A stretch of DNA of 64,000 nt from positions 173,899 through 237,898 of the forward strand of contig NW_004452136.1 in the NCBI RefSeq assembly GCF_000321225.1, written 5' to 3'. The notes under the pieces were generated by a model. The model did not search any database, was not told where the DNA came from, and saw only the letters and a list, made by a program, of their open reading frames with translations. Made by a program: the position numbers and the translations under genes. Shown here piece after piece: positions 11,371 to 23,779 of the stretch. Numbering within the stretch: position 1 is the first letter of the stretch; every line of letters starts with the position of its first letter. The DNA comes from Odobenus rosmarus divergens (Eukaryota > Chordata > Mammalia > Carnivora > Odobenidae).

Positions 11371-14148
11371 TATATTCATGTGTAGCATATAAATGTAAGT
11401 ACCCACTAGAGCAAACTTGACATTGAGTAACAACTCCTATGAACAATACTGTGACTCTTTTAGATTTCAGCCCCATAGTAACTGGCATTTTGCATCCACG
11501 TTATTTGCTGCAAACAGTGCAGGGACTATTAAAATTGTAGGGTAATGAATCCCCTTTGGTTTCTCTCTCCTCCCTACGTATGCCTCCTATCCTCTCCTGC
11601 TGCTTCCTGACTTATCTCCAGATGACAGTGGCCGAGTGCTGGCTCCCTTGCCCCTCTCCATCCAAGCAAGCTTTCTACAGTCACCTAGCTTTATATCCAG
11701 ATACCCTCTCCTCCTCACCAGAAGATTGTTTTAGTCCTTTATCTTAATTCAACTAATATTAATTTGATTAAACATGTCTGCACATTAAATAAAATGAAGG
11801 CCAATTACACACATTCTAGTAAGATCAGTCTCACTGACATGATCACAGTGAAGAACATCTGTATTCATGGAAAGAATGAGTATTTTTATAGAAACATTTC
11901 AAGTCAGAAGTCAGGCAATCCATGGAGATAGTGTAGTCTGCATTGGAGCAGAAGGGCCGAAGTCTGCCTTTGACTTATTTACCCATGAATAACAGCATCT
12001 GTTTCACGTATGTGCAGAACACTCTCTGGGTAAAGGTATCCCAGTCCCAATTATGAAATAACACTGTATTCCCTTTATATTTATCTGACTTTACTTCTTT
12101 GTTACATTTTCTTGAAAAGATGTCTCCGAAGTTTATAAGCAACTCCTCTTTGGGAGGTCTTTTCTCCACTTTTCTCCACTTTCCCAAGTTGGGAAAACTG
12201 GCTTTTCCGATTCCCAAATAGGGACTCTGGCTTCTTCTGTTTTGGGGTCCATCACTTAGCAGGGTGCTGGCCACAGGGTGTACTCTATAACTATCTGGTC
12301 AATGGATACAGAAAACTTACATCAGTGACTGCTCCTTTTAGAAAGACTTTTAAAACCTCTGAAGAACACAGACATAACTTTGTGAGGAGCTCAGCTGAGC
12401 TGGAAAGAGCTGAATTTGCAGGCATTCAAGTAGCTGATCAAAGCAACAAATCCAAAATGAAAGTAATAATCAAACCTTTAATAACTTACTGTGATTGTAT
12501 AAACAAGAGCTAAAACCAGAGATTGTGCCTACTTACCCTGTTCCATCTCCCTCACCCCTGTGAACATGAACTGGTGCACAGGTGTGAATCAGTGGGATCA
12601 GCACAGATGTAGGGGTCCTCTCATTGCCCTTGGAATTCTGAACAAAAGACTCGAAGTTTTATGTACCCTGGGGCAGTGGGAGGGAGGGGAGTAGGGAATA
12701 GGAGAGGGCTTGGAGAGGGAAAGTACTGAGTCCTGATTCAGAGAGGAGGAAAGTATCTTCAGTATTTCCTCTCTTCCCCCCCCTCATAAGGAGACCTCTG
12801 GAGGTCCCAGATAGGAACGAAAGTGCATGGGCAAAGAGTGCAAATATGTAGATATGCAAATTCACAGAAGGGCCTATGTCCTTGACTCTGACTCTCTAAG
12901 AGACTCTAATATGCTGGCTGTGCACCACATCTTGTGTGAGAATGTGCAGCTTTCCCCCATGAAGCCTGCTAGTAAATCCTTTGTACTAGTCTAGGGTCAG
13001 GCCTGAAAAATCACACACAGAGCTTTTAACTAGGCATCAGGCTCCTTAAACTCAAAGTGAACCATTGAAATCTGTATAAATTTTTCAGAGCCTGTTTGGG
13101 GGTGTTCTTTGTTTGGGGGTCATTAATATGAGCTTTTCTTGTCTTTAAACTTTCTTCTGGGTAGAAAAAATTGTAACACACCGGGTTGACTGTGAACATT
13201 TTCTCTACAAATACACAAGGAAGAAGACATACATCATTCTAATAAACAATGTATATGTTTCTCCTTTATGAAACAGCTTACATAAATAGGATCCAGAATC
13301 TTTTAAGATGCTTTAAGGAAACAGGGAAAAACCTTGCTTAATAGAATTGCAACATTCAGTGTTCTGTAGCAAGCCATTTTCTATTTCAATGGTCCTTATG
13401 TATATTAAAACACAAGCAAAGTGTTTATTTATCTGGGCTTGATAGCTCTCCTAATAAACTCTTCTCCCTAATTTTGAAAATAAAATATAATATTTTCTCT
13501 TTACAAATTAATTATTTAGGAAAATAGTACTGCAGCCCTGAAGACTAGAAGAAAGTAATTAGACAGACATGTACAGCTTTAAATATTTTGAGGCACATCT
13601 GGGATAAGTGATGGCTTAGTCACTCTTCACACTTTTCTGACACTCAAGATGATGCTTAGTTTGCACCTAATAAATAGTCAAGAATGCATAAATGAATGGA
13701 TGAGCTCCCTTGTTTTGCTGGGTTGTGTGCCCATCATGAATCTCTCCAGGGAAAAACTTTGCTCTGACATCCAGTGCTGTTATCACACAATTCTGCATCT
13801 TCTCCCATTTTCTATCCAGGTTGTAGTTGCAAATACAGTATCCTGTAAAAAAGGAGGAGAAAAAACTTGGCAGCTACACAAAAAGCTGAGGCTGTTTCTA
13901 CTTAGGAGGAAGCTATTTTATGTTTGTTAAAAATATGTATATAGAGGAAGATAGATATAGATTTGAGTCTCAGGATTACCATTTCAGTTTTGCTACAAAA
14001 AAAAAAACTGCAAAAAAAAAAAAAAGTAAACCACATATTTCTCTCCTCAAATGTTTTTGGAAATGATTAAATAAATAATGAAAACAGAACTTCTGGTAAA
14101 GTCAGAATTATAACTACTAGAATTTGGCATGATACACTCTAGTCAAAA
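11371..14148. other. 2.8 kb unassigned sequence
   Basis: No Can-SINE or recognisable L1. Two A-runs lie at about 13997-14025. The longest plus-strand open frame (13649-13930, 93 codons) has no recognisable domain, repeat or signal peptide. The open frame at 12325-12513 is equally unsupported. Confidence 0.5.
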
Positions 14149-14149
14149 C

Positions 14150-14398
14150 CTCAATATGTACAGCATAGTGATTATAGTTAAAAATACTCCATTTTGTACT
14201 TGAAATTTGCTAAGAGAGTAGATCTTAAGCATTTTCACAACACAACAAGGTAACTATGTGAGGTAACGGATGTGTTCATTTACTTGTTTTGATCATTTCA
14301 CAAGGAATACAATATGTCAAATCATCACATGTACACATTAAATATATACAATTTTATTTGTCAAATACACCTCAAAAAAAAGGGAGGAAAAAAAATAA
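14150..14398 (+). mobile_element. L1 3' untranslated end
   Basis: Plus-strand L1 3' UTR text: cagcatagtgattatagtt, ttgctaagagagtagatctt, taactatgtgaggtaacgga, then atttgtcaaatacacctc before an A-rich tail at 14370-14398. Only the last 250 bp of the element is present. Confidence 0.88.
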
Positions 14399-15315
14399 GG
14401 GAAACTAGATGTGCAGTATATGGGAACTCTCCCACCTCCACTTCTGTGCTGATTCACCTGCCATTTGACTAGTGCAAAGTTGCATGGGGGAAAATGGCAC
14501 AGGATGGTCTGTTCTTCCTTCGGATGTCTGGCTTATACTGATGCTGCAGGAAGTGAGTAAAGGAGTACTTCTCATTTTTGCCTTGTTGCTTTAACTGGTT
14601 ACTTTGTTGCCTGGCAGCTCAGCTCTTCCAGCTCAGCTGAGCTCCTGACAATAATCAGAAATTGAATTGAAAACCTCCTTTGTGCAAGTCAAGAAATATT
14701 TTATCTCATTTGATACTCACACCTTCCTACAGAATAAGCGAGATTTATCCTCCTATCATGTTATTTTACAGTTGAATCTACTCAACTCCACAGGATTTCC
14801 CCCAAATCCAGAGCGCCTGACCAGTATTGGTTTTAAGACTGTGTCTGTGCCTCCCTAAATTGTCGCATTAATCCTGGGCAGTAGGCACAGCTTCATGCAG
14901 CCTCATATTATTAGTAAGGAGTCAAGTCCCAGTTTCTTGCAGTGAACCTGAAGGCATCTAGCTCTTAGCTACCTGTGTTTGCTTGGGGGCTTTAAGCCTC
15001 ATTCTACCTATTTTGTTTGTTTGCTTTGTTTTTGGTGAAGATCTTTTTCTTGATTTTGAAAATGGTTATGTCTTTTATTTTGTATTTTATAGTTTGTTTT
15101 CCCTTGGAAAATATTTATGCTTATTTGTCAGTAATTTTTTTTTTGTTTTTATCTTTTGGCATTTAACAACGTGACTTTTGGGCTATAGTTATCAGAACTA
15201 CAATCTCCATATAATTTAAGTATTGCTGAATTGAGAATTAGAAGCAACCATATATTTTACTCATAATTCTTAATGAAGAACAATTAACCAATATTTTTAT
15301 CTGAAACAATCATGC
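14399..15315. other. unassigned sequence
   Basis: No family recognised. T-rich after 15000. Small open frames are chance products. Confidence 0.45.
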
Positions 15316-15317
15316 CT

Positions 15318-16715
15318 TTTTCTTAAATTGCAGTATAACTGACATATGATATCAGATTTATTTCAGTCAGGTGTACATCATAGTGATTCGATATTTTTAT
15401 ATATTACAAAATGATCCCCATAAAAGTCTAGTTATCATCTATCAGCATGCAAAGTTATTATAATATTATTGACTACAGTCCTTATGCTGTACATGAAAAC
15501 ACCATCATTTATTTATTTTATAACTGGAAGTTTGTATCCCTTAACCCCTTTTGGCTATTTTGCCCACCCCAACTGCTCCCCACTCTGGTAACCAAGTTTC
15601 CTTTATCTATAAATCTGTTTCTCTTTTGTTTATTGTCTTTATCCATTCATCTTTCAATACACACTGAGCTTGCTTCCATATATTGGCTATTGTAAATAAT
15701 GCTGCAATGAACATAGGGGTGCATATATCTCTTTAAATTGGTGTTTTCAATTTCTTTGGCTAAGTACCCAGAGGTCCAATTGCTGGATCAAATGATAGCT
15801 CTATTTATAATTTTCTTTAGAAACTTCCATACTGTTTCCATTTCTGCACCAATTTACATTCTCAGCAATAGTGCATGAGGGTTCCCTTTTATCCACATCC
15901 TGGCCAACACTTACATATTTCTTATCTTTTTGATAATAGCCCTTACAACAGGTGTGAGACGATAATCTTATTGTGGTTGGATTTCCATTTCCCTGATGAG
16001 TGATATTGAGCATCTTTTCATGTACCTGTTAGACACCTATATGTCTTTTTGGGAAAATGTCTATTCAAGTTGGGTTGTTTGGGTTTTTTGATATTAAGAT
16101 GTGTAAGTTCTTTACATATTTTGGAAGCTAACCCCTTATTGTAAATATGATTCTCCAGTATCTTCTTCTGTTCAATGGGTTACCTTTTCATTTTGTTGAT
16201 GGTTTCCTTCACTGTGCAAAAGTTTTTTTAGTTTGATATAATTTCATTTGTTTATTTTAGCTTTTGTTGCCTTTGCTTGAGGAGACTAGTCCAAAAAACT
16301 ATTGCTAAGACCAATGTCAAAGCGCTCATTGCTTATGTTTTCGTCTAAGAATTGAATGGTTTCTGCTCTGACATCAAGTCTTTAACCCACTTATTTTTGT
16401 ATGTGGTTTAAGAAAGCAGTCCATTTCATTTTTTTTTTTTACATGTAGCTGTTCAGTTTTCCCAACACCGTTAATTGAACAGATTGACTTTTTCCCATCT
16501 TATATTCTTGCCTCCTTTGTTGTAGATTAATTGAGTGTATGTGTGTGGATTTATTCCTGGGCTCTCTGGTCTATTCCATTGATCTATGTGTCTGTTTTGT
16601 GCCACGACCATACTGTTTTGATTACTCTATCTTTGTGTATAGTTTGAATTCAAGGAGTGTGATACCTCCTACTTTGTTCTTCTGTTTCAAGATTGCTTTG
16701 GCACTTGTGCCTTTT
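15318..16715 (-). mobile_element. L1 LINE, 3' end and ORF2 C-terminal region, 5'-truncated
   Basis: Antisense text starts with the 3' UTR (cagtataactgacatatgat, then tcaggtgtacatcatagtga). It runs through the C-terminal ORF2 region (gtaaataatgctgcaatgaa near 15691) to tgatacctcctactttgttc near 16660. Multiple frameshifts. Younger-looking than the L1 at 49150-50460. Confidence 0.92.
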
Positions 16716-17229
16716 TTCTTATTACATAACTATAAATGTCAATTTTCAATACCACCCACCTACATTGTTTCAGTCCCATCCACATACATTTCAAATAAAT
16801 TAATGTAAGACGATACCTTTTTAGATTTTGTGACTTTAAAAGCTTGATAACAAAGAAGAATCTTTTGAGGAAATATGGGATTTTATAATCAGAAGGAACC
16901 TTTACGTATGTTATGGTAATAAGAACTACCTAAGGAATATTTTATCTAATTTCTGCTCATTCTATCTTATTAATCCTCATTTTCCTAGGGTTCATTGGTC
17001 TCTAGTACATTTCAATCAAGTTCATTACCAACTAAATATGACAAGAGTAATGTAATTAGAGAAAAAAACACACAAACCCTATCTTTAAATTTCAATGCTA
17101 CACATTATTTTAAATCTCCAGAGATTAAACTGCATGTATAAAGGATTGTAGCTCTGATGTTTTTCAACTCAGTTTTTGAATATTGTTCTGTGAGATATTT
17201 AGGCAGATATAATAAAAATAAGTTAACCT
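16716..17229. other. unassigned sequence
   Basis: Nothing recognisable; AT-rich. Confidence 0.45.
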
Positions 17230-17530
17230 TCAAAAATTCTTAGGGCACTATGCCCAATGAGAGAAATCAGACATGAAAAAATACATAGTGCATGATTTTA
17301 TTTATATGGCAAACCTATAGAGAGAGAAAGTACATGGTTACCTAAGAAGAGGGGTGGGAAATGAAGAGTGACACTAACTCAGCACAAGATTTCTTTTTAA
17401 GATGATGGGAATATTCTAAAATTTGATTTTGGTAATATGTGGTGGATGCCTTTAGAATTCTGTAACTATGCCACATTCATTGAATTTTCAAAACATGGCT
17501 ATTTTGATAGAAAAAATCAATATGAAATAG
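17230..17530 (+). mobile_element. old L1 (L1M-type) 3' end
   Basis: Plus-strand pattern of the end of ORF2 and 3' UTR: atgattttatttatatggca, ggttacctaagaagaggggt, gatgatgggaatattctaaa, ttctgtaactatgccacatt. Strongly diverged. Confidence 0.75.
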
Positions 17531-17564
17531 TTTGACATAAAAAGAAAACACATGCTTTATGGCT

Positions 17565-17775
17565 TTAGAGTGAGATGGACTTGGGTTCAAGTCACGCTAC
17601 ACCATCAATTGGCTATCTGACCTTGGGCAATTTATTTCACTTCTCGGCACCTTAGTTTTCTCATTTCTAAAATGGAGGTAGTAGTACCTACTCTGAAATG
17701 ATGAATTAGAGCCCATGGAGATAAGGTAGGTAAATATGTTGTATCTTTTCTAGCATTCAGTTAATGGTATAGGAT
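17565..17775 (+). mobile_element. MIR SINE
   Basis: Core text gacttgggttcaagtcacgc, ctgaccttgggcaatttatt, cttagttttctcatttctaa and aatggaggtagtagtaccta matches the MIR core in order. The element is old and has no visible TSD. Confidence 0.9.
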
Positions 17776-18224
17776 CTGCTTGAGATATTTGGCATGTCTT
17801 TCTCTAGGAAGTTAAAACTGGCCTCTTGAACCCATATCGTTTTTTTTTTTTTTCTGTAATAAACATGAGGAGCTAGATCTAACTCTCCCTGTCAAATCTT
17901 ACGTATTTTTCTCACTAGGAAGTTGCCAGCATTGTTTTCTCGTTTAAAAAAAAAAAAAAAAGGAAGTTCTGCCCTGTGAGGATGGAGATTGCACACCAGA
18001 TTGAATATTAATACCAGAAGGTTGAGTTTTAATGCTGTTGTCCTTGTTGGCTACTGTTGAGATCTTACTTACAGAAAGGAGACAGCCATAGTATCCTCTT
18101 AAAACTTTGCTGCAAATTGAACTACTCAATGCCTTCTATTCACCTCTTTGTGAATACATTTGATGTAAGGGCTCCATGAGAAATGAAAAGTGCTGAGGCT
18201 TTAATTTAAAATTTTTGTTTCTCT
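17776..18224. other. unassigned sequence with homopolymer runs
   Basis: T-run at about 17840-17853 and A-run at about 17945-17960. No family recognised. Confidence 0.45.
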
Positions 18225-18560
18225 TGGGCTAACAGGCACTACAGTTAATTTCAACTGTTGGCAGCAAACAATTCCAATATGAGGGCTATTAAGCTGCAAT
18301 CATTTTGAGAAAGCTTCCAGGGTGACAGAGCCCATGGTGCCAGCAACTCATTGAAAAGACTGAAGCCACAAATACTAAGAAAGCACAACTGAGCTCCATG
18401 GATTAATGAGTTATAATAATCATGCAGTTCAGAGGAACAAAACTTCATAGCCTGTTTTACTGCGTGTGATTTTGTTAAGTGTGCCATTAAGTTTGAAAGC
18501 ACGGCATTGGCTAGTCTTTGTCCCTGTATCTACGTGTTTCTGAATTACAAATAAAAAATA
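18225..18560. other. candidate conserved non-coding element
   Basis: Repeat-free stretch with balanced composition and low simple-sequence content (gggctattaagctgcaatca, ggtgacagagcccatggtgc, gattaatgagttataataat). It stands out from the AT-rich, transposon-rich surroundings and has TAAT-type homeodomain cores. Conservation is an inference from texture only. Confidence 0.3.
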
Positions 18561-19480
18561 TATTCAGTTGTAAACTCTCAGGATGTTCTGATGTGAAAAA
18601 AAGTGATACTCTTTTCCCTTGATGTTTCCACTACTGTTTCTCTTATAAAAACCCAAAGATATTTTGTAATACAGACACTAAATTGATTCAGATATGGTAA
18701 TGCTGCATTTCAATACTTTTTATCTTTTGTATACTCAGAAATATTAAAAATCAAACACTTCTGAGCACTTTTTTTCCCCCTACTCCCACAACGAACGATA
18801 CTTTAAACTGTTTGGTGGTTTCTAGGCAAGGTAATGTTGTAGCTGCTTCATGCCATAGCCTTAGGCTGCAAATGCTCTGAGTCCTCCAAATCTGTCCTTC
18901 AGACTCATTCAAACTGTCCCAGAGCTTTGTTGAGCAAGGACACTCACTCTCACATTCAGGCTCAACCATGTGAGCATCCCCAGTAATTAGCAAACTTTCA
19001 ACTTTAAATAGCGCATTGCCAATGACACTTATGAAATGCAGATCTTATTTTGGGGTAAGTACAAACACTTCTGCTTTTCCAAAGACTGTAATGAGTCAGA
19101 ATCCAAATAACAGATAATAAGAAAAAAAAAATAAAGTCAAGACTGAATTCCTATCCTCAGGGATTATGTATAATACTGATTATATATTCACATTATCCTA
19201 GCAGTAACTGGCATCAATTTGGTAAATTGAAATTATCTACATTTGATCATTATTGAGTTATTTCTCTGAACATGTTTTGCAGAGTTCACTTTTTGGAGTA
19301 TGGTACTGGAGTATTATCTTTTGGATTTTTCTATTTCTGGAACCATTTAGCATACTGGTTTTGCATATATACCTTAGAATAAACACGTAAGTTAGAGTTA
19401 GAAGGATTGCCCCTAATTATGGGTATGCCTCTGATGGTAAATGAAGATGATAATGAAGATGTATGGTTTATTTTTAATTA
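18561..19480. other. unassigned sequence
   Basis: No repeat family recognised. The minus-strand open frame at 18751-18993 (80 codons) shows no recognisable domain. Confidence 0.45.
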
Positions 19481-19484
19481 TATT

Positions 19485-19835
19485 TTAAAAGACTTTATTT
19501 TTTAGAGCAGTTATAACAAAATTAAGAGGAAGGTATAGAGATTTCCTATATAACCTCTACCCCCACGGATGCACAGCCTCCCCCATTACCAACATCACTC
19601 ACCAGAATGGTACATTTTTTACCAAAGATAAACCTACATTGATACATCATAATCCCACAGTCTATAGTTTACCTTAGGGTTCACTCTTGGTGTTGTATAT
19701 TCCATGGATTGAAGAAATGTATAATGAAAAGTCATTATAATTTTATACAGAGTATTTCACTGCCTTAAAAATCCTGTTCTCTGTCTATTCATTTTCCACC
19801 CCCACGCCCAATGTTTGTTTACTTTTTATCAGACT
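19485..19835 (-). mobile_element. old L1 3' end, antisense
   Basis: Antisense 3' end text: tttagagcagttataacaaa, cctcccccattaccaacatc, taccttagggttcactcttg, then gtgttgtatattccatgga. These occur in the order of L1M-type 3' ends read backwards. Confidence 0.82.
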
Positions 19836-21522
19836 GTAAACTATGAATTCTCCATGAACTATCTTATTTAGACCTTACAGCAAACTTTCTACTTAAAATT
19901 CATTGGGCATGGAAGTCATCTCATCTGAGCCAGTCCAATCAGTTTCTTTCTTTTGAAAATTTTGCATTGGTTTGGGGTAGATTGCAGAAATGTTATGATA
20001 AAAACTAGTATGTCTATTACCAGACACTGTGTTCTGTTTACATTTTATCCGGGTACAAAGAGAAGAATTAAATCATGCATACTGGGAAAAGTAATAAATT
20101 AGAAGCAAAAATGTAATGCTTAAAGAGAAAAAGCCTGGGTTTTGGCTTTCTGATGATTTTCTAGTTCTTGTCATTTGTGAGGCTCTATTATATTTGAATT
20201 ACAAGAGATATTTCAGCATGTTTCCTTGCCTTACACTTGCTTAAATTCTGTTATTTGCAGTACACAAAACCGTTCCTGAAACTAATATTTTGATTATATA
20301 TATATATATATCCATATATACACACGCATACATAGATCCAACATTTCTACCATCATTTTGGATGACTGAGATTTGTATTCCAAAGTAGACTGCAGTTAAT
20401 TAGTCCAACCAAGAACTATATAACGACAACAATAGCAACAAAATCAGAATGGTCAATATGCCTAGAATGTACACACCATCCATTTGTTATTGCATTTGGG
20501 ATGTTGAATAAGTAACTTACCACCTTTTTTATGTCAGGTTCCTAAACTATCCAGGTAGATATCAAATTATGTAAGCAGTTTCAATTGTGTTTAGACTTGT
20601 CAGAGTTTTACAGAAGAATCTCAAGGATTGGCTGAAGGGACCAAGTGGGTAAAAAGAGTGAATGGATGGGGCTGTTTTGTCATCTGAAGGACCCTGCTTT
20701 TATACATACACACATACTCTCACACAGCCTTATGATACTTACACATAAACATGTATTTGTCAATTCTATGTGAAAATGAGTGATTCCTCTGCTTCAAAAC
20801 TATTAACCTTGTAATCTCTAAAAATGTGTTCTGTTATTAGCATTCTGTGATTTTCTAAAATACAAGCAAGTGCAACATTCACATAACCCATATGATTGAG
20901 AAGAAAAGTTTTAAGGAACTAAACAGAGGCCAGTCCTCACCAGTGGGAATCTTTCAAGTCTAAACCGCTTTGCTTCAGTTAGGAGCAGGCTTTGAAATTA
21001 GAAAGAGAAATCCAGGAATACCTGGAGGGCTTGTTCAGGTCTTAAAGAAATGTAAACTATCTAAGACCTGTGACCAAGAGTAGTTCTGAAAATAAAAAGT
21101 GCTCTTTTTCTTTTGGCTTCGGTTGGCTTCAGTGCATTTTTCTTCCAACTAAGACCCAGAGTTGTTTCTTAGCCATGAAAAGGTATAATTAACTTTTTCC
21201 ATAGGTTTTAAAAGGCAATACAAACAGTGATAAAATAAAGAAGAGTAGCTGCAGAGAGTATTTCACAGTAAGATAGCAAGTGTTTCTGTGAAATAATTGG
21301 ACACTGAACAAATAGCTAAGTGTCTTCTCTCCCTTTCAAACTTCATACTATTAAAAAATAGTTAATGCAACTAGAACAATGAGAATGGTATAGGCCATTA
21401 AGAGAATGAGTCTTTTATTAGCAAAGAAAATAAAAGATAATATGGGGAGATAACATCATGAAAGACAACAGATAGGAAGCCCCAGGAATGAGTCCCTTCG
21501 CCAAAACTATTGAGCTGGCAAG
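19836..21522. other. unassigned sequence with short TA microsatellite
   Basis: (TA)n at about 20294-20312 followed by a CA-rich block to 20335. Otherwise no recognisable repeat, RNA or coding frame. Confidence 0.45.
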
Positions 21523-21524
21523 AA

Positions 21525-22064
21525 CTGTCTAAAGAGAATTAAGAGAATGAGAAAACAAGCCACGGACTGGGAGAAAATATTTGCTAAAGACACATCTGAT
21601 ACAGGACCATTAACCAAAATATCCAATGATCTCTTACAACTCAACGATTAAGAAGACAAACAACCTAATAAAAAAATGGGCCAAAGACTTTAAGAGACAC
21701 ATCACCAAAAATGTGATACGGGTGTCATGTAAGTGTATGAAAAGATGCTCTATAGCATAGGACATTAGAGAAATGCAAATTAAAACAAGAGATACCCCTA
21801 GGTACTGAGTAGAATGACCAAAATCTGGAACACTGACAACACCAAATGCCGGCAAGGATGGGGAGCAACAGGAATTCTGGTGGGTGGCAACACAGTGCAG
21901 CCACTTTGAAAGACATTTTAGTAGTGTCTTGGAACACTAAACGTACTTTTACCATACGATCCAGCAATCATTGCCTTTGATATTTTTATCTAAAGGAGTT
22001 GTTTTATTTATAATTGCCAAAACTTGGCATCAACTAAAATGTCCTTCAGTAGGTAAGTGGATAA
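21525..22064 (+). mobile_element. L1 ORF2 C-terminal region fragment
   Basis: Plus-strand coding text of the L1 ORF2 end: ccacggactgggagaaaata, tgggccaaagactttaagag, tgcaaattaaaacaagagat, actgacaacaccaaatgccg and ccagcaatcattgcctttga. It reaches gtaagtggataaa and stops at 22064, where an inverted L1 segment begins. Frame is lost in several places. Confidence 0.92.
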
Positions 22065-22190
22065 ATAGTCTCCATAGTTTTGCCCTTTCCAGAATATCAC
22101 GTAACTGGAATCATACAGTATGTAGATTTTTTTGGATTCACTTTTTTTCAGTCAACAGTAGACATTTAAGCTTCCACTACATCTTTTTGG
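22065..22190 (-). mobile_element. inverted L1 3' segment joined to the preceding L1
   Basis: tagtctccatagttttgccc, ttccagaatatcacgtaact and ggaatcatacagtatgtaga are the reverse complement of the L1 text that normally follows the segment ending at 22064. The two parts are therefore adjacent pieces of one L1 with the distal one inverted. Confidence 0.8.
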
Positions 22191-22460
22191 TCAATTTTAA
22201 GAGCTCTTTCTAATGTTATAATTTTAGTTCAGTGGCTGTCTTCTGTACTTCAAATAATTATGTCCATATATTACTTATTTATTATTTACATATTTATTGA
22301 CTTTGTTTTAGTTATCTTTGGCTATCCAATATCTTGCAAAACATATTTAGAGTCCATTAGATCATGTTAACATCTAGAGTTGTCAACTTGATTAAGGTTC
22401 TCAAACAATTATGTGAAATTTCTTGGAGTTTTCTAAAATTATTATTTTTTAACATTTGTT
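22191..22460. other. unassigned AT-rich sequence
   Basis: T-rich; might be more decayed L1, but not recognisable. Confidence 0.4.
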
Positions 22461-22532
22461 TAATCTAATTGAAAACTTGAAAACTTTAATCTAATTGAAA
22501 AATCTAATTGAAAACTTTAATCTAATTCAACA
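22461..22532. repeat. degenerate tandem repeat with core tctaattgaaaac
   Basis: The core taatctaattgaaaactt recurs at about 22461, 22488, 22501 and 22519 with variable spacers. Confidence 0.75.
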
Positions 22533-22629
22533 TTGTTATTGAAATTTATATTTTTCTAAATGTGGCAGATTTATCTGCCACTGAATTTATTTTCTCACTG
22601 AATTATGCCCAGCATTGTCAAATACCAAA

Positions 22630-22730
22630 TTTATATATATATATACACACACACATATATATATCATCATATGTATAAATATATATTTTTATATATAAAT
22701 GATATATTTGTCATATATATGTGATAAAAT
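22630..22730. repeat. (TA)n(CA)n microsatellite, interrupted
   Basis: tatatatatatacacacaca at about 22632-22655 continues as TA-rich text to about 22730. Confidence 0.8.
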
Positions 22731-22888
22731 TATATCTGTAATTTCAATAAAGGTGAAAGACTAAAAAATAAATAACTGAAAAATACATGTGGACAATCAA
22801 AAATCAAAGAAAGGTAGAATTAGGCAAATCACCAAGTAGATCATTTTTAGATACCCAATCCAGTGAATATTCTGCTTTTTACTTTTAT

Positions 22889-23090
22889 TTTTTTTATTTA
22901 TTTTTTTAAAGATTTTATTTATTTATTTGAGAGAGAAAGAATAAGAGACAGCACGAGAGGGAAGACGGTCAGAGGGAGAAGCAGACTCCCTGCCGAGCAG
23001 GGAGCCCGATGTGGGACTCGATCCCGGGACTCCAGGATCATGACCTGAGCCTAAGGCAGTCGCTTAACCAACTGAGCCACCCAGGCGCCC
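22889..23090 (-). mobile_element. Can-SINE, young variant
   Basis: Minus-strand full-length copy of the type gactcgatcccgggactcca plus ggcagtcgcttaaccaactg. The TSD tgctttttacttttat (22873-22888) returns at 23091-23106 with one difference. The body is close to the copies at 54676, 57256, 60969 and 62868. Confidence 0.97.
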
Positions 23091-23106
23091 TGCTTTTTAC
23101 TTTTAA

Positions 23107-23779
23107 ATATTGTGTGTAGTTGACCAGTTTCCCTTTGTCTTTACTAGAAAGCATTATAACTACACATTATTTGTCTACACTGGTCTCTAAATAGCAAAAC
23201 TTCTAGTGCTATACTGGGAAAGACTGGTGGGAAGAGATGTGGACTTGGGAGCACAATATTATACTATTCTCATAAAGATATAAATTTATGAGTACATTTA
23301 TGAAAATATCTTCCAGAATGTAATTAATATGAAAAGCATCTTATGATTGTATTCTGCTTATAAGAAGGTATATGTTGAAGAAGAAGGTTGTAGAAATAAT
23401 CAAAAGGTAATTTTGGTAAGTATCACTGTAGTTCCTAACTTTGCTGCATACTTTTTCAGCCCCTTCCTCTCTATGCCCCTGGATCTTCAGCAGCAGCAGC
23501 AAGCCAGCATAGATACATTTGAACACTCTTTTACATTCCATCACGAAGATGGAAAATGAAAACTGGTTAACTGAAACCACATTGTTAGATGAAATAAGAA
23601 CGTCCAGAGAAATGGTCGTTCGACTAATGGACCCTTCAGCAAATTAGTACAAATTGACCAGTTACTGAAGTGGCAAGAATGAACTCGGATCAATGGAAGC
23701 TGGTCTAACAATACCATAAACATAAACTCTTAGCACTTAAGTGGAAAGGAATTCATAGGGATGCAGAGGAGTACCACAA
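23107..23779. other. unassigned sequence
   Basis: Contains a short CAG run (cagcagcagcagc at about 23489-23501). No repeat or gene recognised. Confidence 0.45.

Noticed and set aside
13649..13930. 93-codon plus-strand open frame in non-repeat DNA
   Set aside because: No recognisable domain, no splice or promoter evidence, and length expected by chance at this window size.
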